Shown: piece by piece, positions 41,615 through 49,464 of the stretch
How positions within the stretch are numbered: the stretch's first letter is position 1
Layout of the letters: the number at the start of each line of letters is the position of its first letter
Assembly (NCBI GenBank): GCA_963699525.1
Contig: CAVOUI010000009.1
Location: 248,001-312,000 of the forward strand
Direction of reading: 5' to 3'
Source of the DNA: SG8-41 sp963699525
Lineage (GTDB): Bacteria; Pseudomonadota; Gammaproteobacteria; Burkholderiales; SG8-41
Length of the DNA: 64,000 nt
Notes under the pieces: generated by a model
Database searches by the model: none
What the model saw: only the letters and a program-made list of their open reading frames with translations
Told to the model about the DNA's origin: nothing
Made by a program: the position numbers and the translations under genes

Positions 41615-41896
41615 ATGAAGCAGGTGATACCCGAAACACCGCCCGACTTCGACGCGACGCGCGTGCTCGAGCGGCCGGATGGATTCTATTGGCGTGACGC
41701 GGAGACGGGCGAGATGTTCGGGCCGTTCGCGACGCTGCTCGAAGCGGTGAACGACATGGAATACAGCGCGGAAGCGCAGCCGGAGCCCGGCGAAACCGTC
41801 GCGGAGGCCGAGGACGAGATCGGCATTGCCGACTGGATCGACCCGGAGACCGGCGAGCCCGCGGAGGAGCAGGTGCCGCGCACCGAGCAGCACTAG
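41615..41896 (+). CDS. small acidic protein
   Basis: 93 residues from ATG 41615; a GTG at 41573 overlapping the groEL stop is an alternative start. Highly acidic (PEPGETVAEAEDEIGIADW) with two aromatic turns (GFYWRDAETGEMFGPF; DWIDPETGEPAEE). The repeats of W-DxETGE look like a small duplicated motif. No known domain recognised. Last gene of the CBS-groEL unit; perhaps an accessory to the chaperonin, but that is conjecture. Confidence 0.6.
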   Translation: MKQVIPETPPDFDATRVLERPDGFYWRDAETGEMFGPFATLLEAVNDMEYSAEAQPEPGETVAEAEDEIGIADWIDPETGEPAEEQVPRTEQH

Positions 41897-41903
41897 CGCG
41901 TCG

Positions 41904-42467
41904 CTACGGCTTGCGGTAGTCGAGCGGCCAGTAGCGCTGCAGGTATTCGAGCACGGCAGCGTCGAATCCGTGCGAGTACCAGGTCCACACCGCCCCGCCC
42001 TTGTCGAGCTTGTTGAGCATCTTCGCGCGCACGTTCACGTGGGCGAGCGGCAGGTTGTACTGGTCGTAGGCCTTGCGCTCGGCGCTCGCCGCGGCGTCGT
42101 CCTCGAAGAACAGACATTCGGCGACGAAAATCCCCTGGACCCGGTCGAGCTCGTGCGCGGCCTCGTCGGCAACCGGCTCGGGCTTGTCGAGCAGCGTCTC
42201 GCGTGCGGAGTAGAGGCGCTTCCACCCGCCGTAGAGGTCCGTCCCCTCGGTCGCGAGGAAGCGGGTCTGCCGGGTGGTGAAGAAGTCCTCGAGCTTGAAG
42301 TAGGCCGTGTGCCACTCGGCGTCGCGCGCGCCGATCCACCAGCCGTAGACGTCGGTGCCCCGCTCGAGATAGACCAACGCGCACATCACGCCGACGCCAT
42401 AGGGCGCATAGGCGATGAACTGCTGCGGGGTCGTCGCGTGCGACTTGAGCCTGCGGGCTCGTGGCAA
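41904..42467 (-). CDS. conserved-looking protein of unknown function, FNR-driven
   Basis: 187 residues from TTG 42467, with AAGGA 7 bases upstream. Rich in aromatic residues (DVYGWWIGARDAEWHTAYF, WTWYSHGFD, YWPLDYRKP) with no known motif. The longer in-frame reading would start beyond the promoter. TATCGT at 42497-42492 begins 35 bases after the FNR box on this strand, giving a start near 42485 and an 18-base leader, which supports the TTG. Function unknown. Confidence 0.7.
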   Translation of the reverse strand: MPRARRLKSHATTPQQFIAYAPYGVGVMCALVYLERGTDVYGWWIGARDAEWHTAYFKLEDFFTTRQTRFLATEGTDLYGGWKRLYSARETLLDKPEPVADEAAHELDRVQGIFVAECLFFEDDAAASAERKAYDQYNLPLAHVNVRAKMLNKLDKGGAVWTWYSHGFDAAVLEYLQRYWPLDYRKP

Positions 42468-42518
42468 CGGTCTGTCCTTTATACTAGGGTCACGATACCC
42501 CCGCGCGCGCCGCTTCCA

Positions 42519-42532
42519 TTGATTTGGGTCAA
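42519..42532 (-). promoter_or_regulatory. FNR box, promoter of the 41904-42467 gene
   Basis: On the minus strand TTGACCCAAATCAA. TATCGT at 42497-42492 lies 35 bases from the box start. The box ends only 6 bases before the ATG of nicotinate phosphoribosyltransferase on the other strand, so bound FNR could repress or interfere there. Confidence 0.85.
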
Positions 42533-42538
42533 ACCGCA

Positions 42539-43900
42539 ATGAATCTCCTCTCCTCCGCGCTCGTGACCGATCTCTACCAGCTCACGATGCTGAACGCGTA
42601 CCACGCGCACGGGATGCGCGACACGGCGGTGTTCGAGCTGTTCGTGCGCAAGCTCCCGCGCGAGCGCAATTTCATGATGGCGGCGGGGCTCGAGCAGGCG
42701 CTCGAGTTCCTGGAGCACCTGCGTTTCACGCCGGAGGAGCTCGAATGGATCAGAGGGAGCGGCAAGTTTCCCCGCGGGTTCGCGGAGCACCTTGCGCAGC
42801 TGCGCTTCACGGGCGAGGTGCACGCGCTGCCGGAGGGCACTGTCGTCTTTCCCAACGAGCCTCTCCTGCGGGTGACCGCGCCGCTGCCCGAAGCCCAGCT
42901 GGTCGAGACCCGGCTCATCAACCTGGTGCATTTCGAGACGCTGGTCGCGACCAAGGCCGCTCGCAGCGTTCTCGCGGCGCCGGGGAAGCTCCTGGTGGAT
43001 TTCGGGCTGCGGCGGGCGCACGGCGCGGAAGCGGGGCTCCTCGCGGCGCGCGCGAGCTACGTCGCCGGATACTCCGGCACGGCGACCGTTGCGGCGGGCC
43101 AGAGCCTGGGAATCCCGGTGTTCGGCACGATGGCGCACTCGTTCGTCGAGGCGCACGACGACGAGGCGGCGGCGTTCGAGCGTTTCGCCGAAGCCACTCC
43201 GCACAACGCGTTGCTGCTGATCGACACCTACGACACGGAGGCCGCGGCGCGCAAGGTAGTCGCGCTCGCTTCGCGTCTCGCGAGCCGCGGGATTCCGGTA
43301 AAGGGCGTGCGGCTCGACAGCGGCGATCTCGCCGCGCTCTCCCGCAGCGTCCGGCGCATACTCGATGACGGCGGCCTTGCGGATGCCACGATCTTCGCAA
43401 GCGGCAACATCGACGAGTACCGCATGCACGATCTCGTCGCGGGCGGCGCTCCGATCGACGGGTTCGGCGTCGGCACGAGCCTCGTGACCTCCTCCGACGC
43501 GCCCTACCTCGATGCGGTCTACAAGCTGCAGGAGTACGCCGGGAAGGCGCGCCGCAAGCGCTCCACCGGAAAGGCCACCTGGCCGGGCCGCAAGCAGGTC
43601 TACCGGCACTACGACCGCGCGGGCCGCTTCGAGCACGACGCGGTCACGGTCGAAGGCGATGAGCAGCCGGGCGAGCCGCTGCTCGTCCCGGTGATGCGCA
43701 AGGGCAGGCGGCTCGGCGCGCCGGAGAGCCTCGCGGCAATCCGCGAGCGGGCGGCGGGGCAGCTCGCGAAGCTGCCCGAGCGGCTCCGTGCGCTGGAGCC
43801 CGCGGCGAGCCCGTACCGCATCGAGATCTCCCCGGCGCTGCGCAAGCTTGCCGACCAGGTGGACCGCGCAGGCGAAGAGGTTCCGGCGTTATTCCGCTGA
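42539..43900 (+). CDS. pncB: nicotinate phosphoribosyltransferase
   Basis: 453 residues. Converts nicotinate + PRPP (+ ATP) to nicotinate mononucleotide in the Preiss-Handler NAD salvage path. Diagnostic start ALVTDLYQLTMLNAY, then GTMAHSFVEAHDDE (catalytic His region) and KGVRLDSGDLAALS. The start ATG overlaps an FNR-box region on the opposite strand, so the transcript start must be upstream. Together with the isochorismatase/nicotinamidase-like gene and PRPP synthetase it suggests NAD recycling during oxygen limitation. Confidence 0.94.
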   Translation: MNLLSSALVTDLYQLTMLNAYHAHGMRDTAVFELFVRKLPRERNFMMAAGLEQALEFLEHLRFTPEELEWIRGSGKFPRGFAEHLAQLRFTGEVHALPEGTVVFPNEPLLRVTAPLPEAQLVETRLINLVHFETLVATKAARSVLAAPGKLLVDFGLRRAHGAEAGLLAARASYVAGYSGTATVAAGQSLGIPVFGTMAHSFVEAHDDEAAAFERFAEATPHNALLLIDTYDTEAAARKVVALASRLASRGIPVKGVRLDSGDLAALSRSVRRILDDGGLADATIFASGNIDEYRMHDLVAGGAPIDGFGVGTSLVTSSDAPYLDAVYKLQEYAGKARRKRSTGKATWPGRKQVYRHYDRAGRFEHDAVTVEGDEQPGEPLLVPVMRKGRRLGAPESLAAIRERAAGQLAKLPERLRALEPAASPYRIEISPALRKLADQVDRAGEEVPALFR

Positions 43901-43945
43901 TCCCTCGTGGCGCGGGCCGCGAGAGCGGTCGCGCCCGGCAAGTGT

Positions 43946-43959
43946 TTGATCTCCGTCAG
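43946..43959 (+). promoter_or_regulatory. FNR box (one mismatch), phosphoribosyltransferase promoter
   Basis: TTGATCTCCGTCAG, 9 of 10 arm positions of TTGAY-N4-RTCAA. TAAATT at 43982-43987 begins 36 bases after the box start, with a start near 43994 and a leader of about 47 bases. Confidence 0.75.
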
Positions 43960-44040
43960 TACCCCGGGCTCGCCGGTGGCCTAAATTTGCAATTAGGGCA
44001 CGCCTAGTTTCACGATCCCGTTGCCACGACGTCCACGGTC

Positions 44041-44733
44041 ATGAACAAGACGACATTGCCGTTGCGCAACCGGACCGACGCGGGCCGGGCGCTCGGTGCT
44101 GCCCTGAACGCATACCGCGGGAGGACGGACCTGCTCGTGCTGGCGCTTCCCCGCGGCGGGGTGCCGGTCGCCTGCGAAGTCGCGGAGGTTCTCGGCGCGC
44201 AGGTGGATCTCATCATCGTGCGCAAGCTCGGCACGCCGGGTCAGGAGGAACTCGCCATGGGCGCGATCGCGAGCGGCGGAGTGCGCGTCCTCAATCGCGA
44301 GGTGATCGAGCCGCTGCAGATCCCCGAGCGCGCGATCGAGGAGGCCGAGCGGCGCGAGCGACGGGAGCTCGAGCGGCGCGAGCATGCCTACCGCGGGCAG
44401 CGGCCGCGCCCGGGCATTGCCGGACGGTGCGTGATCCTGGTGGATGACGGCGTCGCCACCGGCGCGACCATGCGGGCGGCGATTGCGGCGCTGCGGCAGG
44501 CGAAGCCCTCGAAAATCGTCGTTGCGGTGCCGGTGGCGCCGCCCGACACGGTCGATCTCCTGCGCGGCGAGGCCGACGAAGTCGTGTGCCTGGCTACCCC
44601 CGAGCCGTTCATGGCCATCGGGTGCTGGTACGTGGAGTTTCCGCAGCTCTCCGACGACGAAGTCCGCACCTGCCTCGCGAGGTCATGGGCACCCCGGCCG
44701 GCGGCCGGGGCGGCCGTAGCCGGTCACGCTTGA
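44041..44733 (+). CDS. phosphoribosyltransferase family protein
   Basis: 230 residues of the type I PRTase fold. PRPP-binding motif CVILVDDGVATGATM near residues 136-150 and an early LPRGGVPVACEVAEVLG. A Glu/Arg helix (AIEEAERRERRELERRE) lies between them. Substrate uncertain; such proteins are often stress-associated and adjacent to USP/hydrolase genes. Its stop codon is part of the next FNR box (44730-44743). Confidence 0.85.
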   Translation: MNKTTLPLRNRTDAGRALGAALNAYRGRTDLLVLALPRGGVPVACEVAEVLGAQVDLIIVRKLGTPGQEELAMGAIASGGVRVLNREVIEPLQIPERAIEEAERRERRELERREHAYRGQRPRPGIAGRCVILVDDGVATGATMRAAIAALRQAKPSKIVVAVPVAPPDTVDLLRGEADEVVCLATPEPFMAIGCWYVEFPQLSDDEVRTCLARSWAPRPAAGAAVAGHA

Positions 44734-44743
44734 TCTGGGTCAA
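44730..44743 (+). promoter_or_regulatory. FNR box, CBS-USP-hydrolase-prs promoter
   Basis: TTGATCTGGGTCAA. TAGATT at 44766-44771 begins 36 bases after the box start, predicting a start near 44778 (centre about -41.5). The TGA stop of the phosphoribosyltransferase is inside the box. Confidence 0.9.
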
Positions 44744-44831
44744 CATTCCGACCCGGGCGGTGCCCTAGATTGAGAGGGCGAAGGCGGCGCACCTCCCGAG
44801 GGCCGTGTCCCGTCCGACTCGAGGACTGAAC

Positions 44832-45305
44832 ATGACGATCGGCGATCTCTGCAAGAGAGTTGTCGTGACCATACATCGCGATGCGACGGCCGAGGACGCT
44901 GCCCGGATGATGCGGGCGAGCCACATCGGGAACGTCGTCGTGGTGGATCCGTCGGATACCCGCAAGCCGGTCGGCATCATCACCGACCGCGACATCGCCG
45001 TCGAAGTCGTCGCCCAGGGCCTGTCGCCGGGGCAGACTCCGGTCGGAAGCGTCATGAGCGCGCCGGTAGTGAGCCTGCGCGAGGAAGACAGCTTCATCGA
45101 GGCGTTGGACAAGATGTCGGGCCGGGGCGTGCGGCGGGCGCCGGTGCTCGATCGCGACGGGCATCTGAAGGGACTCGTGTCCGTGGACGACCTGGTGCCG
45201 CTGCTCGCGCGCGAGCTGGCCAAGGTCGGGGCGCTGATCCGCCACGGGCAGGCCGCCGAGATGCGGAAGACCCGCAACGCCTTCACCGACGAGTTCACGG
45301 GCTGA
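44832..45305 (+). CDS. CBS-domain pair protein
   Basis: 157 residues, two CBS motifs (GNVVVVDPSD...PVGIITDRDIAVEVVA; GVRRAPVLDRDGHLKGLVSVDDLV) and a helical tail. ATG at 44832 has GAGGA 7 bases upstream. Shares the MTIGDLC-type start with the CBS protein at 39017 (MTIGEIC), so the two are probable paralogues. Likely an adenylate-sensing regulator. It leads the unit USP-hydrolase-prs. Confidence 0.9.
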   Translation: MTIGDLCKRVVVTIHRDATAEDAARMMRASHIGNVVVVDPSDTRKPVGIITDRDIAVEVVAQGLSPGQTPVGSVMSAPVVSLREEDSFIEALDKMSGRGVRRAPVLDRDGHLKGLVSVDDLVPLLARELAKVGALIRHGQAAEMRKTRNAFTDEFTG

Positions 45306-45315
45306 GGACCGGACC

Positions 45316-45747
45316 ATGTACAAGCGCATTCTCGTCCCGCTGGATGGCAGCGAATCCTCCGCTGCGACATTGAAGGAAGCGCTGAAGCTCGCGAAGGAGC
45401 AGGGCGCCCGGGTACACCTGACGCATGTCTATGAGCGGATCAAGCATGTTGTCACCGAGGGCGTCATCGATCTCACGCCCTCCTTGCGGCGTCAGGGCGA
45501 GCAGCTTCTCGCCGAAGCGTTGACCGGGGCGCGCAAAGCCGGCGTCAAGGCCACGACCGCGCTGGTCGAGGCCGGTAGCCGGCGCATTGCCGCAGCCGTC
45601 GTCGAGCAGGCGGCCAAGGAAGGCGCCGACCTGATCGTGATGGGTACCCACGGGCGCCGCGGCTTCGAGCGCCTGATTCTGGGCAGCGTGGCCGAAGGGG
45701 TGGCGCGCCGAGCGACCGTACCGGTGCTGCTGCTCCCCCGTCGCTGA
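45316..45747 (+). CDS. universal stress protein, UspA family
   Basis: 143 residues. Single USP domain; start YKRILVPLDGSESS, ATP-binding motif GTHGRRGFERLILGSVAEGVAR. The ATP-type site suggests an adenine nucleotide-binding class. Sits between the CBS protein and an alpha/beta-hydrolase with small gaps (10-13 bases). Expected in hypoxia and starvation survival; FNR control is in line with that. Confidence 0.92.
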   Translation: MYKRILVPLDGSESSAATLKEALKLAKEQGARVHLTHVYERIKHVVTEGVIDLTPSLRRQGEQLLAEALTGARKAGVKATTALVEAGSRRIAAAVVEQAAKEGADLIVMGTHGRRGFERLILGSVAEGVARRATVPVLLLPRR

Positions 45748-45759
45748 GCCGAGGCGGCG

Positions 45760-46458
45760 ATGCGGCGCGCCGACGTCACCGTTCGAACGGGAGCGGTTGA
45801 GCTGGAAGGCGCCCTCTCGATTCCGGAGCGCGCGGAGGGAGTGGTCCTCTTCGCTCACGGAAGCGGCAGCAGCCGCTTCAGCCCGCGCAACCGCTTCGTC
45901 GCCGATTTCCTCAACGAAGGCAGGCTCGCGACGCTCCTCCTCGACCTGCTGACGGCGGAGGAGAGCGAGATCGACGAGCGGACCGGCGAGCTGCGCTTCG
46001 ATATCGGGTTGCTGAGCGGTCGCCTTACCGGCGCGGTCGACTGGCTCGGCGCGAGCCCGGAAACCCGCGAACTGCGGATCGGGATCTTCGGCGCCAGCAC
46101 CGGCGCCGCTGCGGCTCTGAACGCCGCCGCCGAGCGGCCCGCGCGGGTCGCCGCGGTGGTCTCCCGCGGCGGGCGGCCCGATCTCGCGCTGGAGGCCCTG
46201 CCGCGAGTGAGCGCCCCGACGCTGCTCATCGTCGGCGGGCTCGACGGACCGGTCATCGGGATGAACCGCCGCGCGGCCGCGGAGTTGCGGTGCGAGCACC
46301 AGCTCGAGATCGTTCCCGGGGCGACGCACCTGTTCGAGGAGCCCGGGAAGCTCGAGGAAGTCGCGCAGCTCGCGCGCAGGTGGTTCCAGCGGCATCTGGG
46401 CGCGGTCGTCCGCGGGACCGGGGCCGCGAAAGCGCCGCGATCGCGCGAGCGGGCCTGA
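45760..46458 (+). CDS. alpha/beta-hydrolase (dienelactone hydrolase-like)
   Basis: 232 residues. Nucleophile motif GIFGASTGAAAA with Ser in place of Cys, Asp in VGGLDGPV, His in GATHLFEE. No signal peptide; cytoplasmic. Substrate unknown. In related clusters this hydrolase type is repeatedly found beside a phosphoribosyltransferase. Confidence 0.85.
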   Translation: MRRADVTVRTGAVELEGALSIPERAEGVVLFAHGSGSSRFSPRNRFVADFLNEGRLATLLLDLLTAEESEIDERTGELRFDIGLLSGRLTGAVDWLGASPETRELRIGIFGASTGAAAALNAAAERPARVAAVVSRGGRPDLALEALPRVSAPTLLIVGGLDGPVIGMNRRAAAELRCEHQLEIVPGATHLFEEPGKLEEVAQLARRWFQRHLGAVVRGTGAAKAPRSRERA

Positions 46459-46466
46459 CAGGCGCC

Positions 46467-47444
46467 ATGGATCTCAGCCTGTTCGCGTTGAACGCCGGCC
46501 GTGAGTTCGGCCAGCGGGTGGCCGGCGCGCTGGGTGTCGCACTCGCGCCCCACGAGGAGCGCGAGTTCGAGGACGGCGAGCACAAGGCGCGCCCCCTCGA
46601 GAGCGTGCGCGGGCGCGATGTCTTCGTCGTCGCGTCGCTCTACGGCGAGGAGCGCCAGAGCGTCAACGACAAGCTCGTGCGGCTGCTCTTCTTTCTCGGC
46701 GCGCTGCGCGACGCATCGGCCGGCCGCCTGACGGCGGTGATTCCGTACCTGTGCTATGCGCGCAAGGACCGCAGGTCCAAGTCGCGCGACCCGGTATCCA
46801 CCCGCTATGTCGCCGCGCTGCTCGAGACAGTCGGCGCCGACCGGGTGGTGACGCTCGACGTCCACAATCTCGCGGCCTACGAGAACGCCTTCCGCATCCG
46901 GGCGGATCACCTGGAGGCGAGGCGGCTGTTCGTGGAGGAATTCGCCCCGCGGATCGGGCGCGAGCCGGTCGTCGTGGTCTCGCCCGATGTCGGCGGCGTC
47001 AAGCGCGCCGAGGCGTTCCGTCAGGCGCTCTCGCGCCGGCTCGGGCGCGAAGCGAGCGGAGCGTTCCTCGAGAAATACCGCAGCGCCGGGGTCGTCACCG
47101 GGGAGGCGGTGGTGGGCGACGTCGAGGGCCGGATCGCGATCATCGTGGACGATCTCATCAGCACCGGGGGCACGATCGCCCGAGCGGTGGCCGCCTGCCG
47201 GAGCCGCGGTGCGACCGCCGTCTACGCGGTGGCGACGCACGGGGTCTTCGTCGGGGAAGCGGGACGGATGGTCGCGGATCCCGGACTCGAGCGGCTGGTG
47301 ATCACCGACACGATTCCCCCGTTCCGGCTCGATCCCGCCCTCGTCCGCGGCAAGGTGACGGTTCTGGACACTGCTCCGCTCTTCGCGGAAGCCATCCGCC
47401 GCATCCACACCGGGGGTTCGGTCGTGGAGCTGGTGGAGGGGTGA
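46467..47444 (+). CDS. prs: ribose-phosphate pyrophosphokinase (PRPP synthetase), second-type
   Basis: 325 residues. ATP + ribose-5-phosphate to PRPP. Landmarks EFEDGEHKARPLESVRG, LCYARKDRRSKSRDPVS (active-site flexible loop), VVTLDVHN, and the PRPP/ribose-5-P loop IIVDDLISTGGT. It differs from the standard enzyme (e.g. shorter loop), so may be an additional, stress-specific form. It supplies PRPP for the PncB and phosphoribosyltransferase in the same regulon. Last gene of the CBS-USP unit. Confidence 0.9.
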   Translation: MDLSLFALNAGREFGQRVAGALGVALAPHEEREFEDGEHKARPLESVRGRDVFVVASLYGEERQSVNDKLVRLLFFLGALRDASAGRLTAVIPYLCYARKDRRSKSRDPVSTRYVAALLETVGADRVVTLDVHNLAAYENAFRIRADHLEARRLFVEEFAPRIGREPVVVVSPDVGGVKRAEAFRQALSRRLGREASGAFLEKYRSAGVVTGEAVVGDVEGRIAIIVDDLISTGGTIARAVAACRSRGATAVYAVATHGVFVGEAGRMVADPGLERLVITDTIPPFRLDPALVRGKVTVLDTAPLFAEAIRRIHTGGSVVELVEG

Positions 47445-47450
47445 GAGCCG

Positions 47451-47464
47451 TTGATCCATGTCAA
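47451..47464 (+). promoter_or_regulatory. FNR box, hibernation factor promoter
   Basis: TTGATCCATGTCAA. TATGAT at 47486-47491 begins 35 bases after the box start, giving a start near 47498 (centre near -41). ATG follows at 47518. Confidence 0.92.
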
Positions 47465-47517
47465 GTCGCCCGCCGCGGGCGCGCCTATGATTTGAGGTAT
47501 CAGCCGGGAGTCAGACC

Positions 47518-48084
47518 ATGCAAATACCGCTACAAGTCACGTTTCGCAATCTCAAGCGATCGCCGGCGGTGGAAGCCGTGGTGCGCGAGCACGCAGACAG
47601 ACTCGACAAGTTCTACGACCGGATCATGAGCTGCCGCGTCGTGATCGAGGAGCGGCACAAGCACCACCACCAGGGCAATCATTTCCACGTCAGCGTGGAC
47701 GTGACCGTGCCGGGAAGCGAGCTGGTGGCGAGCCGCGAGCCCGATGAGCACCACCGGTATACGGACGTGCACGTGGCGATCCGCGACGCGTTCGACTCCA
47801 TGCGCCGCCAGCTCGAGGACTACGCGCGCAAGCACGACCAGCGGCTGAAGGTGCACGCGCCGCCGCCGCACGGCCGCGTTATTGAGCTGAATCCCGACGA
47901 GAACTTCGGCCGGATCGAGACGCCGGACGGCCGGCTCGTCTATTTCCACAGGAACAGCGTGCTCGGCGCGGACTTCGACGAGCTGAAGGTCGGCACCGAG
48001 GTGCGCTTTCATGAAGAGGCAGGCGAGCGCGGGCCGCAGGCGAGCACCGTCCAGGTCATCGGCAAGCACCACATCGTGGGGTAG
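47518..48084 (+). CDS. ribosome hibernation factor fused to a cold-shock domain
   Basis: 188 residues. Residues 1-110 are an HPF/RaiA (S30AE) domain: QVTFRNLKRSPAVEAVV, DKFYDRIMSC, HVSVDVTVPGSEL. Residues 116-188 are a CSD: GRVIELNPDENFGRIETPDG, LVYFHRNSVL, RNP-type motif NFGRI. The joined arrangement is less common than standalone HPF or long-form HPF with a C-terminal dimerisation domain, and would couple ribosome inactivation to RNA binding. Driven by a near-ideal FNR class II promoter. Confidence 0.88.
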   Translation: MQIPLQVTFRNLKRSPAVEAVVREHADRLDKFYDRIMSCRVVIEERHKHHHQGNHFHVSVDVTVPGSELVASREPDEHHRYTDVHVAIRDAFDSMRRQLEDYARKHDQRLKVHAPPPHGRVIELNPDENFGRIETPDGRLVYFHRNSVLGADFDELKVGTEVRFHEEAGERGPQASTVQVIGKHHIVG

Positions 48085-48159
48085 ACCAGCCGCACGGCTC
48101 ACCGCCATGGCGGCCGTCGGCCGAGGAACGCGCGCTCTACGAGCGGCTGCGGGGATTCG

Positions 48160-48651
48160 TTACTCGAAGCGGACGAAGTCTTCCGCCACGGCGTCCGGCC
48201 CATGGCGCCGGATCAGCACGTCGATCTCGGCGAGCAGGGTTGCGTCCTCGTCGGGGTCGATGGTGCCGTCGCCCGCGAGCCGGGCCGTCAGCCCTTCCAC
48301 CATAGCTTGGCGTACGCGCGCGAGCGTCGGGGCCCGGGGAAGGTTGCGGTCGGCCGCCGCCGTCTCGATGATGCGCGACAGCCCTTCGCTCGCCTTGGCG
48401 GCGATGAAATAGTGGGCGAGCGCGTCCCCGCCGTACTCCTCGATCAGGCCGTTGACCTCGGCAATCGTTGATTCCCTTTCCTGGGGATGCATTGCAACCT
48501 GCGCGGAATGGGCGCTACCGCTGCGATCCAGCGCCTTGCGGACCTCATCCAGCATCGGCGGCTCGTCCCGGTCGGGGTCGTTGACCACGGACTCGATGAA
48601 TGCCGACAGCTTCGCGCTCACGCGGGTAGCAACATCGATGGGTAGTTTCAT
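48160..48651 (-). CDS. protein of unknown function
   Basis: 163 residues, largely alpha-helical. Two EF-hand-like acidic patches (VNDPDRDEPPML; GTIDPDEDATLLAEIDVL). No family recognised. It probably follows the 48694-49017 gene in one transcript, 42 bases apart, driven by the FNR box at 49092-49105. Confidence 0.65.
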   Translation of the reverse strand: MKLPIDVATRVSAKLSAFIESVVNDPDRDEPPMLDEVRKALDRSGSAHSAQVAMHPQERESTIAEVNGLIEEYGGDALAHYFIAAKASEGLSRIIETAAADRNLPRAPTLARVRQAMVEGLTARLAGDGTIDPDEDATLLAEIDVLIRRHGPDAVAEDFVRFE

Positions 48652-48693
48652 GGCTTGTCCTCGCTCGATTGGCAGTGCTCGATCCCCGCGCGA

Positions 48694-49017
48694 TCAATGG
48701 ACGGCGCGGTTGCGCGGGGGTGCCGCGAACTCTCCGGAGGGAACGCCGGCGCGGTCCGCCTTGATCATGCAGTGCGGCTTGCGGTTGGCCGCATCGAACC
48801 GGTTGCGGCAGTGGAACGGGCGCAGAACCGGTGCGCCGCTGGGCGCGCCGGCCTCCACGTTTTCGATCTTCCAGCCGAACTCGGAACCTTCGCGCCCGAA
48901 CTGGTCACGCCGGATCCACGCCCCGCAGGCGTCCTGCCGCCACACCGCGGGATCGGCTTCGGCCACGGTCCTGCCGTGCTCCCACGCGATCTCGATCTGG
49001 TCAACTTCGATGTTCAT
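48694..49017 (-). CDS. protein of unknown function, FNR-driven
   Basis: 107 residues from ATG 49017 with GGAG 9 bases upstream. Contains W-D-C-AWIRRDQFGR and FGWKIENV patterns plus FHCRNRF and KPHCMIKA; the Cys, His and Trp arrangement is reminiscent of a small metal-binding or HNH-like fold, but I cannot assign it. TATCTT (49069-49064) lies 36 bases from the FNR box. Confidence 0.65.
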   Translation of the reverse strand: MNIEVDQIEIAWEHGRTVAEADPAVWRQDACGAWIRRDQFGREGSEFGWKIENVEAGAPSGAPVLRPFHCRNRFDAANRKPHCMIKADRAGVPSGEFAAPPRNRAVH

Positions 49018-49091
49018 GGTGCCGTTCTCCTGACGCGCGCCGTTGCGGTTCGCGCTTTGTTTCAAGATATCCAAAGGACTGGGCGGGCGAT

Positions 49092-49105
49092 TTGATGCAG
49101 ATCAA
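49092..49105 (-). promoter_or_regulatory. FNR box, promoter of 49017-48160
   Basis: TTGATCTGCATCAA on the minus strand. TATCTT at 49069-49064 begins 36 bases after the box start, start near 49057. On the plus strand no gene with good signals starts here. Confidence 0.9.
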
Positions 49106-49232
49106 CACACGCGGGCGCGGCCTGTCTGAGACTGGATGGTGGAAGCGCCACTCCGAGCTCGACGCCTCGTGCCGGTTCGCGGTGGACAAGGTGGTCGACA
49201 CCGGATCGAGGTCCGCAGGTAGGCAACGTCCC

Positions 49233-49451
49233 ATGAGGGCGGCAGAGGATTCGGCCATGCGTCCGCGAGCGGTAGCCGTCCGCGTCGCGTCGCCGCGTCC
49301 CCCGGCGGAGATCCCCGTGCCGGCCCCGGAGCCGGAACCGCAGACTCCGGTTGAGATACCGGCACCGCTTCCCGAGGCGCAACCCGAAACCACGCCTGAA
49401 ATTCCTCCGGCTCTCCCGGAAATTCCACCGCCGCCACCGCCCGAGATTTGA
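49233..49451 (+). CDS. proline/glutamate-rich small ORF
   Basis: 72 residues, dominated by P-E-I-P units (PEIPPALPEIPPPPPPEI at the end). The ribosome site is weak (AGG about 10 bases upstream). Low complexity, no signal peptide and a position in the 450-base gap between two leftward genes. Possibly not translated. Confidence 0.35.
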   Translation: MRAAEDSAMRPRAVAVRVASPRPPAEIPVPAPEPEPQTPVEIPAPLPEAQPETTPEIPPALPEIPPPPPPEI

Positions 49452-49464
49452 CGCCTCGCCCGCC

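Noticed and set aside
49095..49451. Longer ORF starting inside the FNR box at 49095
   Set aside because: The start would lie in the operator and there is no ribosome site; a shorter start at 49233 is kept at low confidence.
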